DNA from: Neisseria cinerea
GTDB taxonomy: Bacteria; Pseudomonadota; Gammaproteobacteria; Burkholderiales; Neisseriaceae
Direction of reading: 5' to 3'
DNA length: 64,000 nt
NCBI RefSeq assembly: GCF_900475315.1
Contig: NZ_LS483369.1
Span: 1,302,001 to 1,366,000, forward strand
The notes below the pieces were generated by a model. That model did no database searches. It was not told the origin of the DNA and was given only the letters and a program-made list of their open reading frames with translations. Shown one piece after another: positions 53,781 through 64,000 of the stretch (positions are counted from its first letter, which is position 1; every line of letters starts with the position of its first letter). The position numbers were made by a program, and so were the translations under genes.

Positions 53781-53807
53781 TTTACAAAACCCACATCGTG
53801 CTATAAT
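53781..53807 (+). promoter_or_regulatory. Candidate miaB promoter
   Basis: TTTACA (53781-53786) and TATAAT (53802-53807) are 15 bases apart, about 100 bases before the miaB ATG. The spacing is short but the -10 is perfect. Confidence 0.5.
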
Positions 53808-53817
53808 CCGCACCGAT

Positions 53818-53848
53818 TTTCAGACGGCACCGTCATGCCGTCTGAAAT
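53818..53848 (+). terminator. Uptake-sequence hairpin in the miaB leader
   Basis: TTTCAGACGGC and GCCGTCTGAAA form a stem with a short loop followed by ATTTTTTTC. It lies just after the candidate promoter and before miaB, so it would be transcribed as a terminator-like leader structure. Confidence 0.6.
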
Positions 53849-53907
53849 TTTTTCATTCCAACAACAATCAGCCCCGCAATTACGGCTGCCTGAGAAAGAC
53901 ACAAACC

Positions 53908-55236
53908 ATGAAAAAAGTATTTATCCGTACCTTCGGTTGCCAAATGAACGAGTACGACAGCGAAAAAATGCTGTCCGTCCTTGCCGAAGAACACGGCGGC
54001 ATCGAGCAGGTTACCCAGCCCGACGACGCCGACATCATCTTGTTCAACACCTGTTCCGTGCGTGAAAAAGCGCAAGAAAAAGTTTTCTCCGATTTGGGGC
54101 GCGTCCGTCCGCTCAAAGAAAAAAATCCCGACCTCATCATCGGCGTTGCCGGCTGCGTCGCCTCTCAAGAAGGCGAAAACATCGTCAAACGCGCGCCGTA
54201 TGTGGACGTGGTTTTCGGCCCGCAAACGCTGCACCGCCTGCCCAAACTCATCGTCGACAAAGAAACCACCGGTCTCTCGCAAATCGATATTTCCTTCCCC
54301 GAAATCGAGAAATTCGACCACCTGCCGCCTGCACGCGTAGAAGGCGGTTCGGCATTCATTTCCATCATGGAAGGCTGTTCCAAATACTGCTCTTACTGCG
54401 TCGTCCCTTACACCCGCGGCGAAGAATTCTCCCGCCCGCTCAACGACGTATTGACCGAGATTGCCGGCTTGGCGCAACAAGGCGTTAAAGAAATCAACCT
54501 CTTAGGCCAAAACGTCAACGCCTATCGCGGCGAAATGGAAAACGGCGAAATCTGCGACTTTGCTACTTTGTTGCGCATTGTCCACGAAATCCCCGGCATC
54601 GAACGCCTGCGCTTTACCACCAGCCATCCGCGCGAATTTACCGACGCGATTATCGAGTGCTACCGCGACCTGCCGAAGCTGGTTTCCCACCTGCACCTAC
54701 CGATTCAAAGCGGTTCCGACCGCGTATTGAGCGCGATGAAACGCGGCTATACCGCTTTGGAATACAAATCCATCATCCGCAAACTGCGCGCCATCCGTCC
54801 TGATTTGTGCCTCAGCTCCGACTTTATCGTCGGCTTCCCGGGCGAGACCGAGCGCGAGTTCGAGCAAACCTTGAAACTGGTCAAAGACATTGCCTTCGAC
54901 TTGAGCTTCGTCTTTATTTACAGTCCGCGCCCTGGCACGCCTGCCGCCAACCTGCACGACGACACACCGCATGAAGAAAAAGTGCGCCGCCTCGAAGCTT
55001 TGAACGAAGTCATCGAAGCCGAAACCGCGCGCATCAACCAAACCATGGTCGGCACGGTTCAACGCTGTTTGGTCGAAGGTATCTCCAAAAAAGACCCTGA
55101 CCAACTGCAAGCCCGTACTGCCAACAACCGCGTGGTCAACTTTACCGGCACACCCGACATGATTAACCAAATGATCGATTTGGAAATCACCGAGGCCTAC
55201 ACCTTCTCCCTGCGCGGCAAAGTTGTCGAAGCCTAA
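53908..55236 (+). CDS. miaB: tRNA-2-methylthio-N6-dimethylallyladenosine synthase
   Basis: This 442-residue radical SAM methylthiotransferase modifies A37 of tRNAs. The N-terminal domain binds one [4Fe-4S] cluster through spaced cysteines ([13 protein letters not shown] near 10, NTCSVREKA near 50, [10 protein letters not shown] near 82). The radical SAM cluster motif is [15 protein letters not shown] near 157. A TRAM domain forms the last 65 residues. The ATG at 53908 is the family start; longer in-frame openings upstream pass through the promoter region and are rejected. Confidence 0.96.
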   Translation: MKKVFIRTFGCQMNEYDSEKMLSVLAEEHGGIEQVTQPDDADIILFNTCSVREKAQEKVFSDLGRVRPLKEKNPDLIIGVAGCVASQEGENIVKRAPYVDVVFGPQTLHRLPKLIVDKETTGLSQIDISFPEIEKFDHLPPARVEGGSAFISIMEGCSKYCSYCVVPYTRGEEFSRPLNDVLTEIAGLAQQGVKEINLLGQNVNAYRGEMENGEICDFATLLRIVHEIPGIERLRFTTSHPREFTDAIIECYRDLPKLVSHLHLPIQSGSDRVLSAMKRGYTALEYKSIIRKLRAIRPDLCLSSDFIVGFPGETEREFEQTLKLVKDIAFDLSFVFIYSPRPGTPAANLHDDTPHEEKVRRLEALNEVIEAETARINQTMVGTVQRCLVEGISKKDPDQLQARTANNRVVNFTGTPDMINQMIDLEITEAYTFSLRGKVVEA

Positions 55237-55252
55237 GTCTTCCCCACTGTAA

Positions 55253-55287
55253 AAATGCCGTCTGAATCCGGTTTCAGACGGCATTTC
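55253..55287. terminator. Bidirectional terminator between miaB and the Slam pseudogene
   Basis: AAAATGCCGTCTGAA and its complement around a short loop lie between convergent genes. Confidence 0.8.
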
Positions 55288-55304
55288 CCACTTTGCGACG
55301 AACA

Positions 55305-56739
55305 TCAGAACGTTTTGTTAAACTCAACAAACGCTCTGTTTTTTTCGTATTCATTCATCACATCGTTACTCCATGTTTCACGGTGCGACAAGGTCAGGCG
55401 CGGTGTGATGCCTTTAATATGCAACGCACGGTGCCAAAGGCTCAACGAAGTATCCAGTTCCCTATCCCTGCGCCTTTCCCCTTTAAAACTGCTGAAGAAG
55501 CTGGTTTTTTCATAACGCCTTTGCGCCACACCGACCCGAAGCAGCGAGGACAAACCGCTGCCGCCCCACTCCTGCCCCCAAGCAAAACGCATACCGTAAC
55601 GGTTGAAATTGTCGCCCCGGTCGGCGGGGTTGCGCTCGCGGTAAAGATCCAAACCGCCCATCCAATATTGCCGCGCATTGGGATAGTAAATCAAGGAATG
55701 GCTCAACATAAGGTTTTTGTTGTTGGAACGGTCATACCGTATATTTTTCAGATAACCTGTTTCCACAGGCGGTAAGCATCTGCAGTTTCTGCGCCAGCCA
55801 ATAGTCGAAACTTACCCTCGCGCCGTTGGCATAAGAATAGGCATCGTTGCCGTAGGTCCGGCGTTCGTGAAATACCGTCAGCCCTATATCTTTACGCTGA
55901 TCCGAATAGCCTGCACCGGTAGATACGCGCGCCGTCATGTCGTTAAATCTCGTGTTGTCCGGATAAATCCTGCCGAACAAATCGCCGCCCGCCGTCGCAT
56001 ACCATCCGTCTTTCAACGACCATTTTTTCTCCGCACCGATCTGATAGTTGACTGCCGTACCGTTCACCTGTTTCGGGAGCGTAAATTGTCCATATTCCTG
56101 CTGTTTCGGGGCCTGGTTGATATTCCGCTCTTGGGTGACGCTAAATCCGCCGTTAAATTTCCACGCATCCCGATCACGCAATGCCTTGCGGTACAATTCG
56201 ACTTGTTCCATAAGCTGAGGCGGCAGGTCTTCTGTTTTCAGACGGTCGAACTGGTCTGCCGCCGCCTCGTTTTGTTTGTCTTCAAACAATGCGGCGGCAA
56301 GGCGCAGACGGACGGCGGGCGCATCGGGCTGGATGGCAATCAGTCGACGGTAATAGGAAACCGCTTCTTTCACCCTACCGTCTGCCTGCGCCAAAATCCC
56401 TTGTGCATAAAGTGCCAGCATCTTATCCTGCTGCGCCTGTTTTAGGTAAATCGGCAAAATAACTCGGATACCGGCAATATTGTTTGAAACCACTGCGGAA
56501 TACATGGCACGCGACAGTAATTCGGGATTTTTCAGCAGGGTTTCTCCGTCAATCTGCAAAACTTTCCCTTTTTCCTGTACCTGTTCCGATATCTTTTCCT
56601 TGTTGACGGGTTTAACTTCCACTTCATGGATCTTGAACTCGGGCTTGTTTCTCAAATCAGGTCCGTGCGGTATTTCTTCGGCGTATGCCGCTGTTGCCAA
56701 CAAAGACAGCAGCAATACCCATCTGTTTTGTGCAGTCAT
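55305..56739 (-). pseudogene. Frameshifted surface lipoprotein assembly modifier (Slam)
   Basis: Slam proteins move lipoproteins such as TbpB, LbpB and fHbp to the neisserial cell surface. The first 335 codons (from MTAQNRWVLLLSLLATAAYA, a signal peptide) encode the periplasmic helical TPR domain (about residues 60-210) and the first barrel strands. Near 55765-55775 the frame changes: AQKLQMLTA runs into a short false end, and the sequence VETGYLKNIRYDRSNN resumes in another frame, continuing as barrel strands to the terminal NKTF (Phe end). One extra base explains it. Both halves are otherwise open. Synteny with folA, aroG and the hemJ-like gene agrees, from memory, with meningococcal Slam1. 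A sequencing error is the main alternative. Confidence 0.8.
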
Positions 56740-57015
56740 AAAACAGCTTTCTAAAAACAATCATTATCAATTGGGAATTGTACCAGTTTTTTACGTTACC
56801 GTTTTAAACGCCGATACCAAATATGGAGTCTGAAACACCCGGCCGTTTTTTATCGGCCAATATGGCGGCGTAGATTTTAATGAGGATAAATAAGCCGTCA
56901 AGGTAAAGACGGTATGGGGCAGTCCGGGCGATGGGCGATGCCGTATTATTCGAATGGGTACGCTATGAAAACAGCCGCCCTGCCTGAAAACGGAGGGCGG
57001 CTGACTTCAAAAAAA

Positions 57016-57261
57016 CTATCTGCCGAGCTGCTGACCGATATAGGTCATAATCAATTCTTTTTTTTCCCAAAAAAACTTCTGCATTTTCTGTTCGGAATAC
57101 AGTTTGCGAACCAGTACGGGCAGGCCGCCATGAATAATTGAGGCAATTTCTTTATTGCCCTCTTCTTCCTGCATGGCCGCCTGAAAATCCAAACCGCGGC
57201 TTTTCAGATATTCCGCAAGCTGGTTGCGGACGTGCGAATTGAGTTCGATGGATTTGAGCAT
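57016..57261 (-). CDS. Conserved small protein of unknown function
   Basis: This 81-residue cytosolic protein starts at 57261 (MLKSIELNSHVRNQLAEYL) behind an excellent GGAGGAAAA site. It is charged and helical, with a basic-hydrophobic C-terminal half (VRKLYSEQKMQKFFWEKKELI). There is no signal, membrane segment or recognised motif. It is divergent from the hemJ-like gene, and a 276-base gap with one degenerate uptake sequence separates it from the Slam pseudogene. Function unknown. Confidence 0.75.
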   Translation of the reverse strand: MLKSIELNSHVRNQLAEYLKSRGLDFQAAMQEEEGNKEIASIIHGGLPVLVRKLYSEQKMQKFFWEKKELIMTYIGQQLGR

Positions 57262-57377
57262 TTTTCCTCCGTTTTCGGTAACGATTATATTGAATCCGTC
57301 TGTATGCCTTATTTTATCATGTTTCACGGACGGTTTGCCTGTACAATACAGCTTTTCAGTATGATGTGCTGGCATTT

Positions 57378-57803
57378 ATGTATTCTTGGTTCAAACTGTT
57401 TCACCTGTTTTTTGTTATTTCATGGTTTGCCGGCCTGTTTTACCTGCCGAGGATTTTTGTCAATATGGCAATGATCGGTACGCCGCGCGGCAATCCCGAG
57501 TATGTGCGTCTGTCGGGCATGGCGGTGCGGTTGTACCGTTTTATGTCCCCTTTGGGCTTCGGTGCGGTCGTGTTCGGCTCGGCGATACCGTTTGCCGCCG
57601 GTTGGTGGGGCAGCGGTTGGGTACATGTCAAACTGTGTTTGGGGTTGATGCTCTTGGCCTATCAGCTGTATTGCGGCGTGCTGCTGCGTCGTTTTCAGAA
57701 TTACAGCAATACTTTCTCACACCGCTGGTATCGCGTATTTAACGAAATCCCTGTACTGCTGATGATAGGTGCGCTTTACCTGGTTGTGTTCAAACCGTTT
57801 TGA
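57378..57803 (+). CDS. hemJ: HemJ-like protoporphyrinogen oxidase
   Basis: This 141-residue inner-membrane protein has four hydrophobic helices. KLFHLFFVISWFAGLFYLPR near the start carries the conserved histidine, and HVKLCLGLMLLAYQ near 88 carries the conserved lysine of HemJ, the oxidase found in many proteobacteria lacking HemG and HemY. It would make protoporphyrin IX, linking to hemL in the window. The ATG at 57378 is preferred; a GTG four codons earlier is possible. The CYTH gene ATG follows 11 bases after its stop. Confidence 0.7.
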   Translation: MYSWFKLFHLFFVISWFAGLFYLPRIFVNMAMIGTPRGNPEYVRLSGMAVRLYRFMSPLGFGAVVFGSAIPFAAGWWGSGWVHVKLCLGLMLLAYQLYCGVLLRRFQNYSNTFSHRWYRVFNEIPVLLMIGALYLVVFKPF

Positions 57804-57814
57804 CGGAGTGCCTT

Positions 57815-58282
57815 ATGACGGTAGAAATCGAACGCCGCTTTTTGATTGAAAACGACAAATGGCATCAATACGCCGATGAGCCGCTGCTCTTGAAACAGGC
57901 TTATCTTTCTGTCGAGAAAGAACGTACCGTCCGTGTCCGTATTGTCGGACAACGGGCGTGGCTGACACTGAAAGGCTATATTTCGGAACTCAGCCGCAGT
58001 GAGTTTGAATACGAAATCCCGCTTGCAGATGCGGAAAAGATGATGGAAACGATGTGCCCGTTTAAAATGGAAAAATGGCGCTATCCGGTCAGATGGGGCG
58101 GCAGTCTGTTTGAAATCGATGTTTTTCTTGGCGATAATGCGCCTTTGGTCGTTGCGGAAATCGAGTTGCCCGATGAGAATGCCGATTTTGACCGTCCGGA
58201 CTGGCTGGGACGGGAAATCACTTCAGACAGCATGTTTACCAATGCATACTTGAGCAAACACCCGTTCTCAACCTGGAAATAA
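57815..58282 (+). CDS. CYTH-domain triphosphate tunnel protein
   Basis: This 155-residue protein begins MTVEIERRFLI, the EIERKF-type signature of the CYTH/triphosphate tunnel metalloenzyme family. Basic and acidic pairs follow along the beta barrel (RVRIVGQRAWLTLK near 45-58, EFEYEIP near 68, EIDVFLGD near 102, VAEIELPDE near 115). Bacterial relatives hydrolyse tripolyphosphate or nucleoside triphosphates; which applies here is unknown. The ATG follows CGGAG, 11 bases after the hemJ-like gene, so both are likely co-transcribed. Confidence 0.85.
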   Translation: MTVEIERRFLIENDKWHQYADEPLLLKQAYLSVEKERTVRVRIVGQRAWLTLKGYISELSRSEFEYEIPLADAEKMMETMCPFKMEKWRYPVRWGGSLFEIDVFLGDNAPLVVAEIELPDENADFDRPDWLGREITSDSMFTNAYLSKHPFSTWK

Positions 58283-58313
58283 AATGCCGTCTGAAATACA
58301 TTCAGACGGCATC
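58281..58313. terminator. Bidirectional terminator between CYTH gene and folA
   Basis: ATGCCGTCTGAA and its complement flank a short loop between convergent genes; the stem begins directly at the CYTH stop codon. Confidence 0.8.
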
Positions 58314-58323
58314 TGCCTTACGA

Positions 58324-58812
58324 TTATCTTTTGAGATAATGCACAAACGCATATGCTGTCCCTTTACTGCTAACACGTCGTTCCGTCCTCTCCGCCTCTT
58401 TCCAATACATCCGGTCTATTTCAGGGAAAAACGCATCACCTTCCACAGTCAGGCCGACTTCGGTTATCCGCAGGTCAGTCGCCCACGGCATCGCTTGTGC
58501 GTATATCTGCACACCACCCATAATGACGATTTCCTCCATATCGGCACACAATGCCAATGCAGCCTCCAAACTTGCCGCCGTTTCCGCACCTGCCGCGCAA
58601 TAATCCGCCTGCCTGCTAATAACAATGTTTCTTCTTTCAGGCAGGGGTTTGACCGGTAAAGACTCCCATGTTTTCCGTCCCATTATCACCGGTTTCCCCA
58701 AGGTATATGCTTTGAAAAATGCAAAATCTTCCGGAATATGCCAAGGCATGGCGTTTCCCGCCCCAATGCACAGATTCTCCGCACACGCTGCAATTAAGGT
58801 TATTTTAGTCAT
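58324..58812 (-). CDS. folA: Dihydrofolate reductase
   Basis: This 162-residue enzyme reduces dihydrofolate with NADPH. The substrate loop is NAMPWHIPEDFAFFK (residues 19-33, with the acidic catalytic residue in PED). The NADPH motifs are VIMGRKTWESL near 42-52 and VIMGGVQIYAQAM near 96-108. The start at 58812 (MTKITLIAACAENLCIG) follows GGAGA; the longer opening upstream passes through an uptake hairpin and is rejected. It lies between aroG and the CYTH gene. Confidence 0.96.
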   Translation of the reverse strand: MTKITLIAACAENLCIGAGNAMPWHIPEDFAFFKAYTLGKPVIMGRKTWESLPVKPLPERRNIVISRQADYCAAGAETAASLEAALALCADMEEIVIMGGVQIYAQAMPWATDLRITEVGLTVEGDAFFPEIDRMYWKEAERTERRVSSKGTAYAFVHYLKR

Positions 58813-58824
58813 GTTGTCTCCATA

Positions 58825-58856
58825 AAAATGCCGTCTGAAAGCTTCAGACGGCATTT
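58825..58856 (-). terminator. aroG terminator
   Basis: AAAATGCCGTCTGAAAGC and complement form a compact hairpin downstream of aroG, before folA on the same strand. Confidence 0.8.
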
Positions 58857-58879
58857 TATGATATTCCGTATCAAAAATC

Positions 58880-59935
58880 TCAACTTGCCCGAGCAATACG
58901 TATTTTGTTGGCACCCGCCAACAATGCCAACAGTTCTTCAGTCGCATCCCAACCGATACACGCATCGGTAATGCTCTTACCGTAAACTTCCGGCTTATCC
59001 TGTCTGCCTTCTATTAAATGGCTTTCTACCATTACACCCATAATATTGCTCCCGTCCTGTTCCAATTGGGCGGCAATATCCCGTGCCACGTCCATCTGCT
59101 TGGTATAATCCTTACGGCTGTTAGCATGGCTGCAATCAATCATCAGCTTATCATTTACACCGGCCGCCTTTAACTGCTCAACCGCAGCACTGACGTGTTC
59201 CGCATCATAATTCGGCTCTTTACCGCCCCGCAAAATAACATGACAATCTGGATTGCCACTGGTATGGACAATGGCGGAATGTCCGGCTTTAGTTACAGAC
59301 AAGAAATGATGGGAATGGCTCGCCGCACCAATTGCATCGATTGCAATCTTCAAATTACCATCCGTACCGTTTTTAAAGCCGACGGGACAGGACAGACCGC
59401 TTGCTAATTCGCGGTGAACTTGACTTTCAGTCGTCCGTGCACCGATTGCCCCCCAAGAAATCAGGTCGGCATAATACTGGGGTGTAATCATATCCAAAAA
59501 TTCGGTAGAGGCAGGCATGCCCATATTATTCAGTGATAACAACAGACTGCGCGCCTGACGCAAACCGAAATTGATATCGAATGTTCCGTCCAAGTGCGGG
59601 TCGTTAATCAAACCTTTCCAACCCACCGTCGTTCTCGGCTTCTCGAAATAAACTCGCATCACAATCAAAAGCTCGTTTTCATACTGTTTACGGAGTTTCA
59701 ACAAACGCTCCGCATATTCCAACGCCGCTTTTGGATCGTGAATCGAACATGGCCCGATAATGACCAAGAGCCGTTTATCCTTACCATGCACCAAATCCGA
59801 AATCTCATGGCGCGTACGGTGAACCAGACCCGAAGCCTCTTTGGAAATCGGCAGCTCGTAAAGATGGGCAATCGGCGGCAGCAGTTCTTTAACTTCTTTA
59901 ATCTTAATATCATCGGTGGGGTAATGGTGTGTCAT
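58880..59935 (-). CDS. aroG: 3-deoxy-7-phosphoheptulonate synthase (DAHP synthase, type I)
   Basis: This 351-residue enzyme condenses phosphoenolpyruvate and erythrose 4-phosphate in the first step of aromatic biosynthesis. Motifs are LLVIIGPCSIHDPKAALEYA near 55-74, RVYFEKPRTTVGWKGLINDP near 92, GARTTESQVHRELASGL near 162 and DCSHANSRKDY near 267 (metal-binding His). The meningococcal enzyme of the same length is phenylalanine-sensitive, so feedback control is likely here too. A palindrome sits in its promoter spacer. It is followed by folA across a terminator. Confidence 0.96.
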   Translation of the reverse strand: MTHHYPTDDIKIKEVKELLPPIAHLYELPISKEASGLVHRTRHEISDLVHGKDKRLLVIIGPCSIHDPKAALEYAERLLKLRKQYENELLIVMRVYFEKPRTTVGWKGLINDPHLDGTFDINFGLRQARSLLLSLNNMGMPASTEFLDMITPQYYADLISWGAIGARTTESQVHRELASGLSCPVGFKNGTDGNLKIAIDAIGAASHSHHFLSVTKAGHSAIVHTSGNPDCHVILRGGKEPNYDAEHVSAAVEQLKAAGVNDKLMIDCSHANSRKDYTKQMDVARDIAAQLEQDGSNIMGVMVESHLIEGRQDKPEVYGKSITDACIGWDATEELLALLAGANKIRIARAS

Positions 59936-59965
59936 CGGGTATCTTTCCTGATTGGTTTTGTATAT

Positions 59966-59994
59966 AGATTACATGGTTTGTATAACCATAACAA
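59966..59994 (-). promoter_or_regulatory. aroG promoter with palindrome in the spacer
   Basis: TTGTTA (-35, 59989-59994) and TAATCT (-10, 59966-59971) are 17 bases apart on the minus strand. The palindrome TGGTT-N5-AACCA occupies 59974-59988, filling 15 of the 17 spacer bases, as an operator would. Upstream, 59995-60290 is very AT-rich and without genes. Confidence 0.5.
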
Positions 59995-60293
59995 GCTCAA
60001 CAGTCCGCTACAAAGCTATTTTATTTCAAAATAACCGACACAGATTTTTTTATAGATTTTAAATTTCATATTTTTAATATTTTGGAAATTTTATTCCAAA
60101 TAAAAAGAAAATAAATTGATAAAAACAATACTAGCCATTCATTCGGACAAACCTATACGACAAAATCGAAACAACCGAAAATACACAGAGACCCTTGAAA
60201 AGAAAATAAACGAATTAATTAAAAAAAGATTTAATTGATAAGTGGGCATTTCCCTCAATCTTTTTAACTTATCTTCATTGCAGAAAACAGGAC

Positions 60294-61041
60294 ATGAAAA
60301 AACCTTACTTACACGCTCATTGGCAGCCGTTTTCGCCGACACAATGGCAAACGTTCTCGATTTTATCGCCAAAGGCGAGTACAAAGTCTTTACCGGAAAG
60401 ACACTACTGGCGATTTGAAAAAAACAACGCAAGCCGGTTATCGGTTTCCGTGCGGACATACCGTTTGACGAACGCCACAGTATGCGTTTTGAAGCGACGC
60501 ACAACAAAAATAAAATCGATATCTACGATAAGGAAGGAGGAGAAACTCAACGGGCATAATAAGCAAAACAGCTACAGTGTATGCCGGCTATACCCACACC
60601 CAATCGGTCAGCGAATCCACACGCTTCCGTAGCGGCATCGGTCTGGGATACAGTACATCCAAGCGGAATATCCTCTGGGAGAAAGGCGCGACGGCTACGC
60701 CCGTCTCTTCAAAAGGTAAACACCTTATAGACAGCGAAATTCATCAAAACCTTGTGAAGGCTGGTCCCTAACTCCGTGAGCAGATCCCCATGTAGATTTG
60801 CACGGCAAAACCAAAGTGGCGATCACTCAAATGGGGGAGCGCAAGCACCAAAGTATGGGAATTTAGCGCCAGTCTGAATGAGGGCAAACAACTGACCGAC
60901 GGTCTCAACATGGAATTTGGTCCGTACTACCGCCACCGCGCAACCCGCGAGTCTGCCGAGTTCGTCTTGGATGGCGACAAAACCGAAATGGATCGTACAA
61001 AGGACAACGAGTACGGCTTCCGCGTAGCCGCAACGTTCTAA
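60294..61041 (+). pseudogene. Decayed outer-membrane beta-barrel protein
   Basis: Fragments in the plus strand reconstruct a secreted barrel of roughly 240 residues. After ATG and an A6 run, a signal-peptide-like KTLLTRSLAAVFA appears one base out of frame. Then come a TGA stop near 60416, KPVIGFRADIPFDERHSMRFE, a TAA near 60559, a frame change into TVYAGYTHTQSVSESTRFRS and GIGLGYSTSKRNI, further stops near 60768-60805, and finally GLNMEFGPYYRHRATRES and EYGFRVAATF with a terminal Phe. Alternating hydrophobic strands and a Phe end are typical of neisserial outer-membrane proteins. I do not recognise the exact family. With at least four lesions it cannot make a product. Confidence 0.65.
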
Positions 61042-61390
61042 TTCCCTTACGCATGAAAGGCAATATAGAAGTGCCGCCTTTGCCCATGTTCAACAGAAAT
61101 ATTCCGTAGCGTAGTTTACCTCATTGTTTCACACATACCGGAAATGCCGTCTAAAAACCAATTTTCAGACGGCACATAGTCAATTAAAGTCAAATATGTA
61201 CGCCCCATTCTCTCTTGAGCGGGCATACAATAGTTGACTTTACTCTCATAAGCAACCATTACTGAAACAGCGGATTTTAATTCCATCAACATAGCCATAA
61301 CGAAATCAAACACCCTGCCCCACTATAAAGCACACACAATAAAACGCCGCCCGACCTATGGTCAGACGGCACTTTATCGGTACTTACGCC
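61042..61390. other. Gene-free spacer before comEA
   Basis: These 349 bases hold a degenerate inverted uptake pair (61139-61174) and the comEA terminator. A 65-codon minus-strand frame between (61116-61313) has no ribosome-binding site or recognisable motif, so I do not call it. Confidence 0.5.
61343..61371 (-). terminator. comEA terminator
   Basis: A degenerate uptake pair (GCCGTCTGACC with GGTCGGGCGGC) forms a stem followed by TTTTA on the minus strand, 20 bases after the comEA stop. Confidence 0.7.
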
Positions 61391-61690
61391 CTATTTTTTA
61401 GCTGCGGGTATAGCCGGTTTAGCAGGTACCTTAGCCGCAGGCGCACCGACAGAAGCCTGATCCTTTAGCTTCGCCAACAACACAGGGCCGATACCCTTAA
61501 CCTTCGTCAACTCGTCCACAGACTTGAACGCACCGTTTTGCGCACGGTATTCCACAATGGCCTTTGCCTTCGCCGGACCTATTCCCGGCAGCGCCTCCAA
61601 TTCCTGCTGGGAAGCGGCATTGACGTTTACCGCAGCAAAAGAGAAGGCGCAGGAGAACAGCATACAGAACAATACAAACATTTTTTTCAT
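61391..61690 (-). CDS. comEA: Competence DNA-binding protein ComEA
   Basis: This 99-residue periplasmic protein binds incoming transforming DNA and pulls it across the outer membrane. A signal peptide ends near residue 19 (CAFSFA). The helix-hairpin-helix pair is ALPGIGPAKAKAIVEYR (about 33-49) and KVKGIGPVLLAKLKD (about 63-77). A Lys/Ala/Pro tail follows. The copy lies downstream of the 5S rRNA, the position known for multi-copy neisserial comE genes. It complements the dense uptake sequences in the window. Confidence 0.95.
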   Translation of the reverse strand: MKKMFVLFCMLFSCAFSFAAVNVNAASQQELEALPGIGPAKAKAIVEYRAQNGAFKSVDELTKVKGIGPVLLAKLKDQASVGAPAAKVPAKPAIPAAKK

Positions 61691-61834
61691 GGTTTTTCCT
61701 CCAACGTGTGGTAAATAATAAAATTACGTCATTTTAAAATGAATATCCCAAAATTTCAAGTATCCCTCCACAAACCCAACCGGACACCTCACAGATACCG
61801 TCCCGCCATCCCCGACATTTTTTCCTGGCAAAGC

Positions 61835-61861
61835 AAAAACCCCCGGATATCCGGGGGTTTT
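61835..61861 (-). terminator. rRNA operon terminator
   Basis: ACCCCCGGAT pairs with ATCCGGGGGT as a perfect hairpin, and the minus strand continues TTTTTGCTTT, about 10 bases after the 5S 3' end. Confidence 0.9.
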
Positions 61862-61871
61862 CTGAATGGGT

Positions 61872-61986
61872 GTTTGGCAGTGACCTACTTTCGCATGGAA
61901 GAACCACACTATCATCGGCGCTGAGTCGTTTCACGGTCCTGTTCGGGATGGGAAGGCGTGGGACCAACTCGCTATGGCCGCCAAAC
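61872..61986 (-). rRNA. rrf: 5S ribosomal RNA
   Basis: The minus strand reads TTTGGCGGCCATAGCGAG at the 5' end, then the conserved CCCATCCCGAACAGG and GAAAGTAGGTCACTGCCAAA at the 3' end, a full 5S with paired termini. Ends are accurate to a few bases. It follows 23S by about 96 bases, as the last gene of the operon. Confidence 0.95.
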
Positions 61987-62082
61987 TTAAACTGTTACAA
62001 ATCGGTAAAGCCTTAATCAATATATTCGGTGATGACTGAAATCAGTCAGTAAGCTTTTATCTTTGAAGTTCTTCAAATGATA

Positions 62083-64000
<1,918 letters not shown>

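Noticed and set aside
61116..61313. 65-codon minus-strand frame before comEA
   Set aside because: It has no ribosome-binding site and runs through a degenerate uptake-sequence pair.

Overview
The window is a Neisseria chromosome segment. The 12-mer DNA uptake sequence ATGCCGTCTGAA and its complement occur throughout, very often as inverted pairs that form the gene-end terminators. Other Neisseria signatures are a short Correia-type element, a dRS3 repeat, comEA beside an rRNA operon, PorB-type porins, PilC proteins, FarR and a Slam gene. The AT-type uptake dialect points to the N. meningitidis / gonorrhoeae / lactamica / polysaccharea / cinerea cluster. A cytochrome c peroxidase lipoprotein (reported, from memory, as absent from meningococci), two PorB-type porins, an intact-looking rpoN, and PilC genes without poly-G tracts suggest a commensal rather than a meningococcus or gonococcus. 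The species call is an inference.

Layout. 0.2-12.4 kb: putA, a repeat-rich spacer with a possible small inverted-repeat element, two PorB-type porins flanking truA, tyrS, a secreted unknown protein, ychF and a formate/nitrite channel. 12.5-24.4 kb: fhs (formate-tetrahydrofolate ligase, next to the channel), a half-size EamA transporter, sdaA, gyrB, an MscS channel, prlC, ccp and mntP. 24.5-32.5 kb: katA flanked by two tiny ORFs, rpoN with hpf, murU, a flavin reductase, farR, a membrane thioredoxin, tRNA-Lys and mrp. 32.5-40.3 kb: a Correia element and two head-to-head PilC/PilY1 adhesin genes. 40.5-46.6 kb: carA and carB, separated by a variable insert holding a SemiSWEET transporter and an AT-rich gene resembling putative phage abortive-infection proteins, next to an inverted pair of uptake sequences of another dialect (AGGTCGTCTGAA). 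46.8-59.9 kb: queA, accB, a Pmp3-like gene, accC, prmA, orn, hemL, a lipoprotein, miaB, a frameshifted Slam gene, a hemJ-like gene, a CYTH protein, folA and aroG. 60.3-64 kb: a decayed outer-membrane barrel gene, comEA, 5S rRNA and the 3' two thirds of 23S rRNA on the minus strand.

Most genes are housekeeping: proline, serine and one-carbon metabolism, fatty-acid, pyrimidine, haem and aromatic biosynthesis, tRNA modification and DNA topology. Accessory or surface-variable biology sits at four places: the porin pair, the pilC pair, the carA-carB insert and the Slam/barrel pseudogenes. The most interesting candidate for an undescribed system is the carA-carB insert: a likely phage-defence gene in a known variable slot, carrying hallmarks of DNA acquired from another Neisseria lineage.
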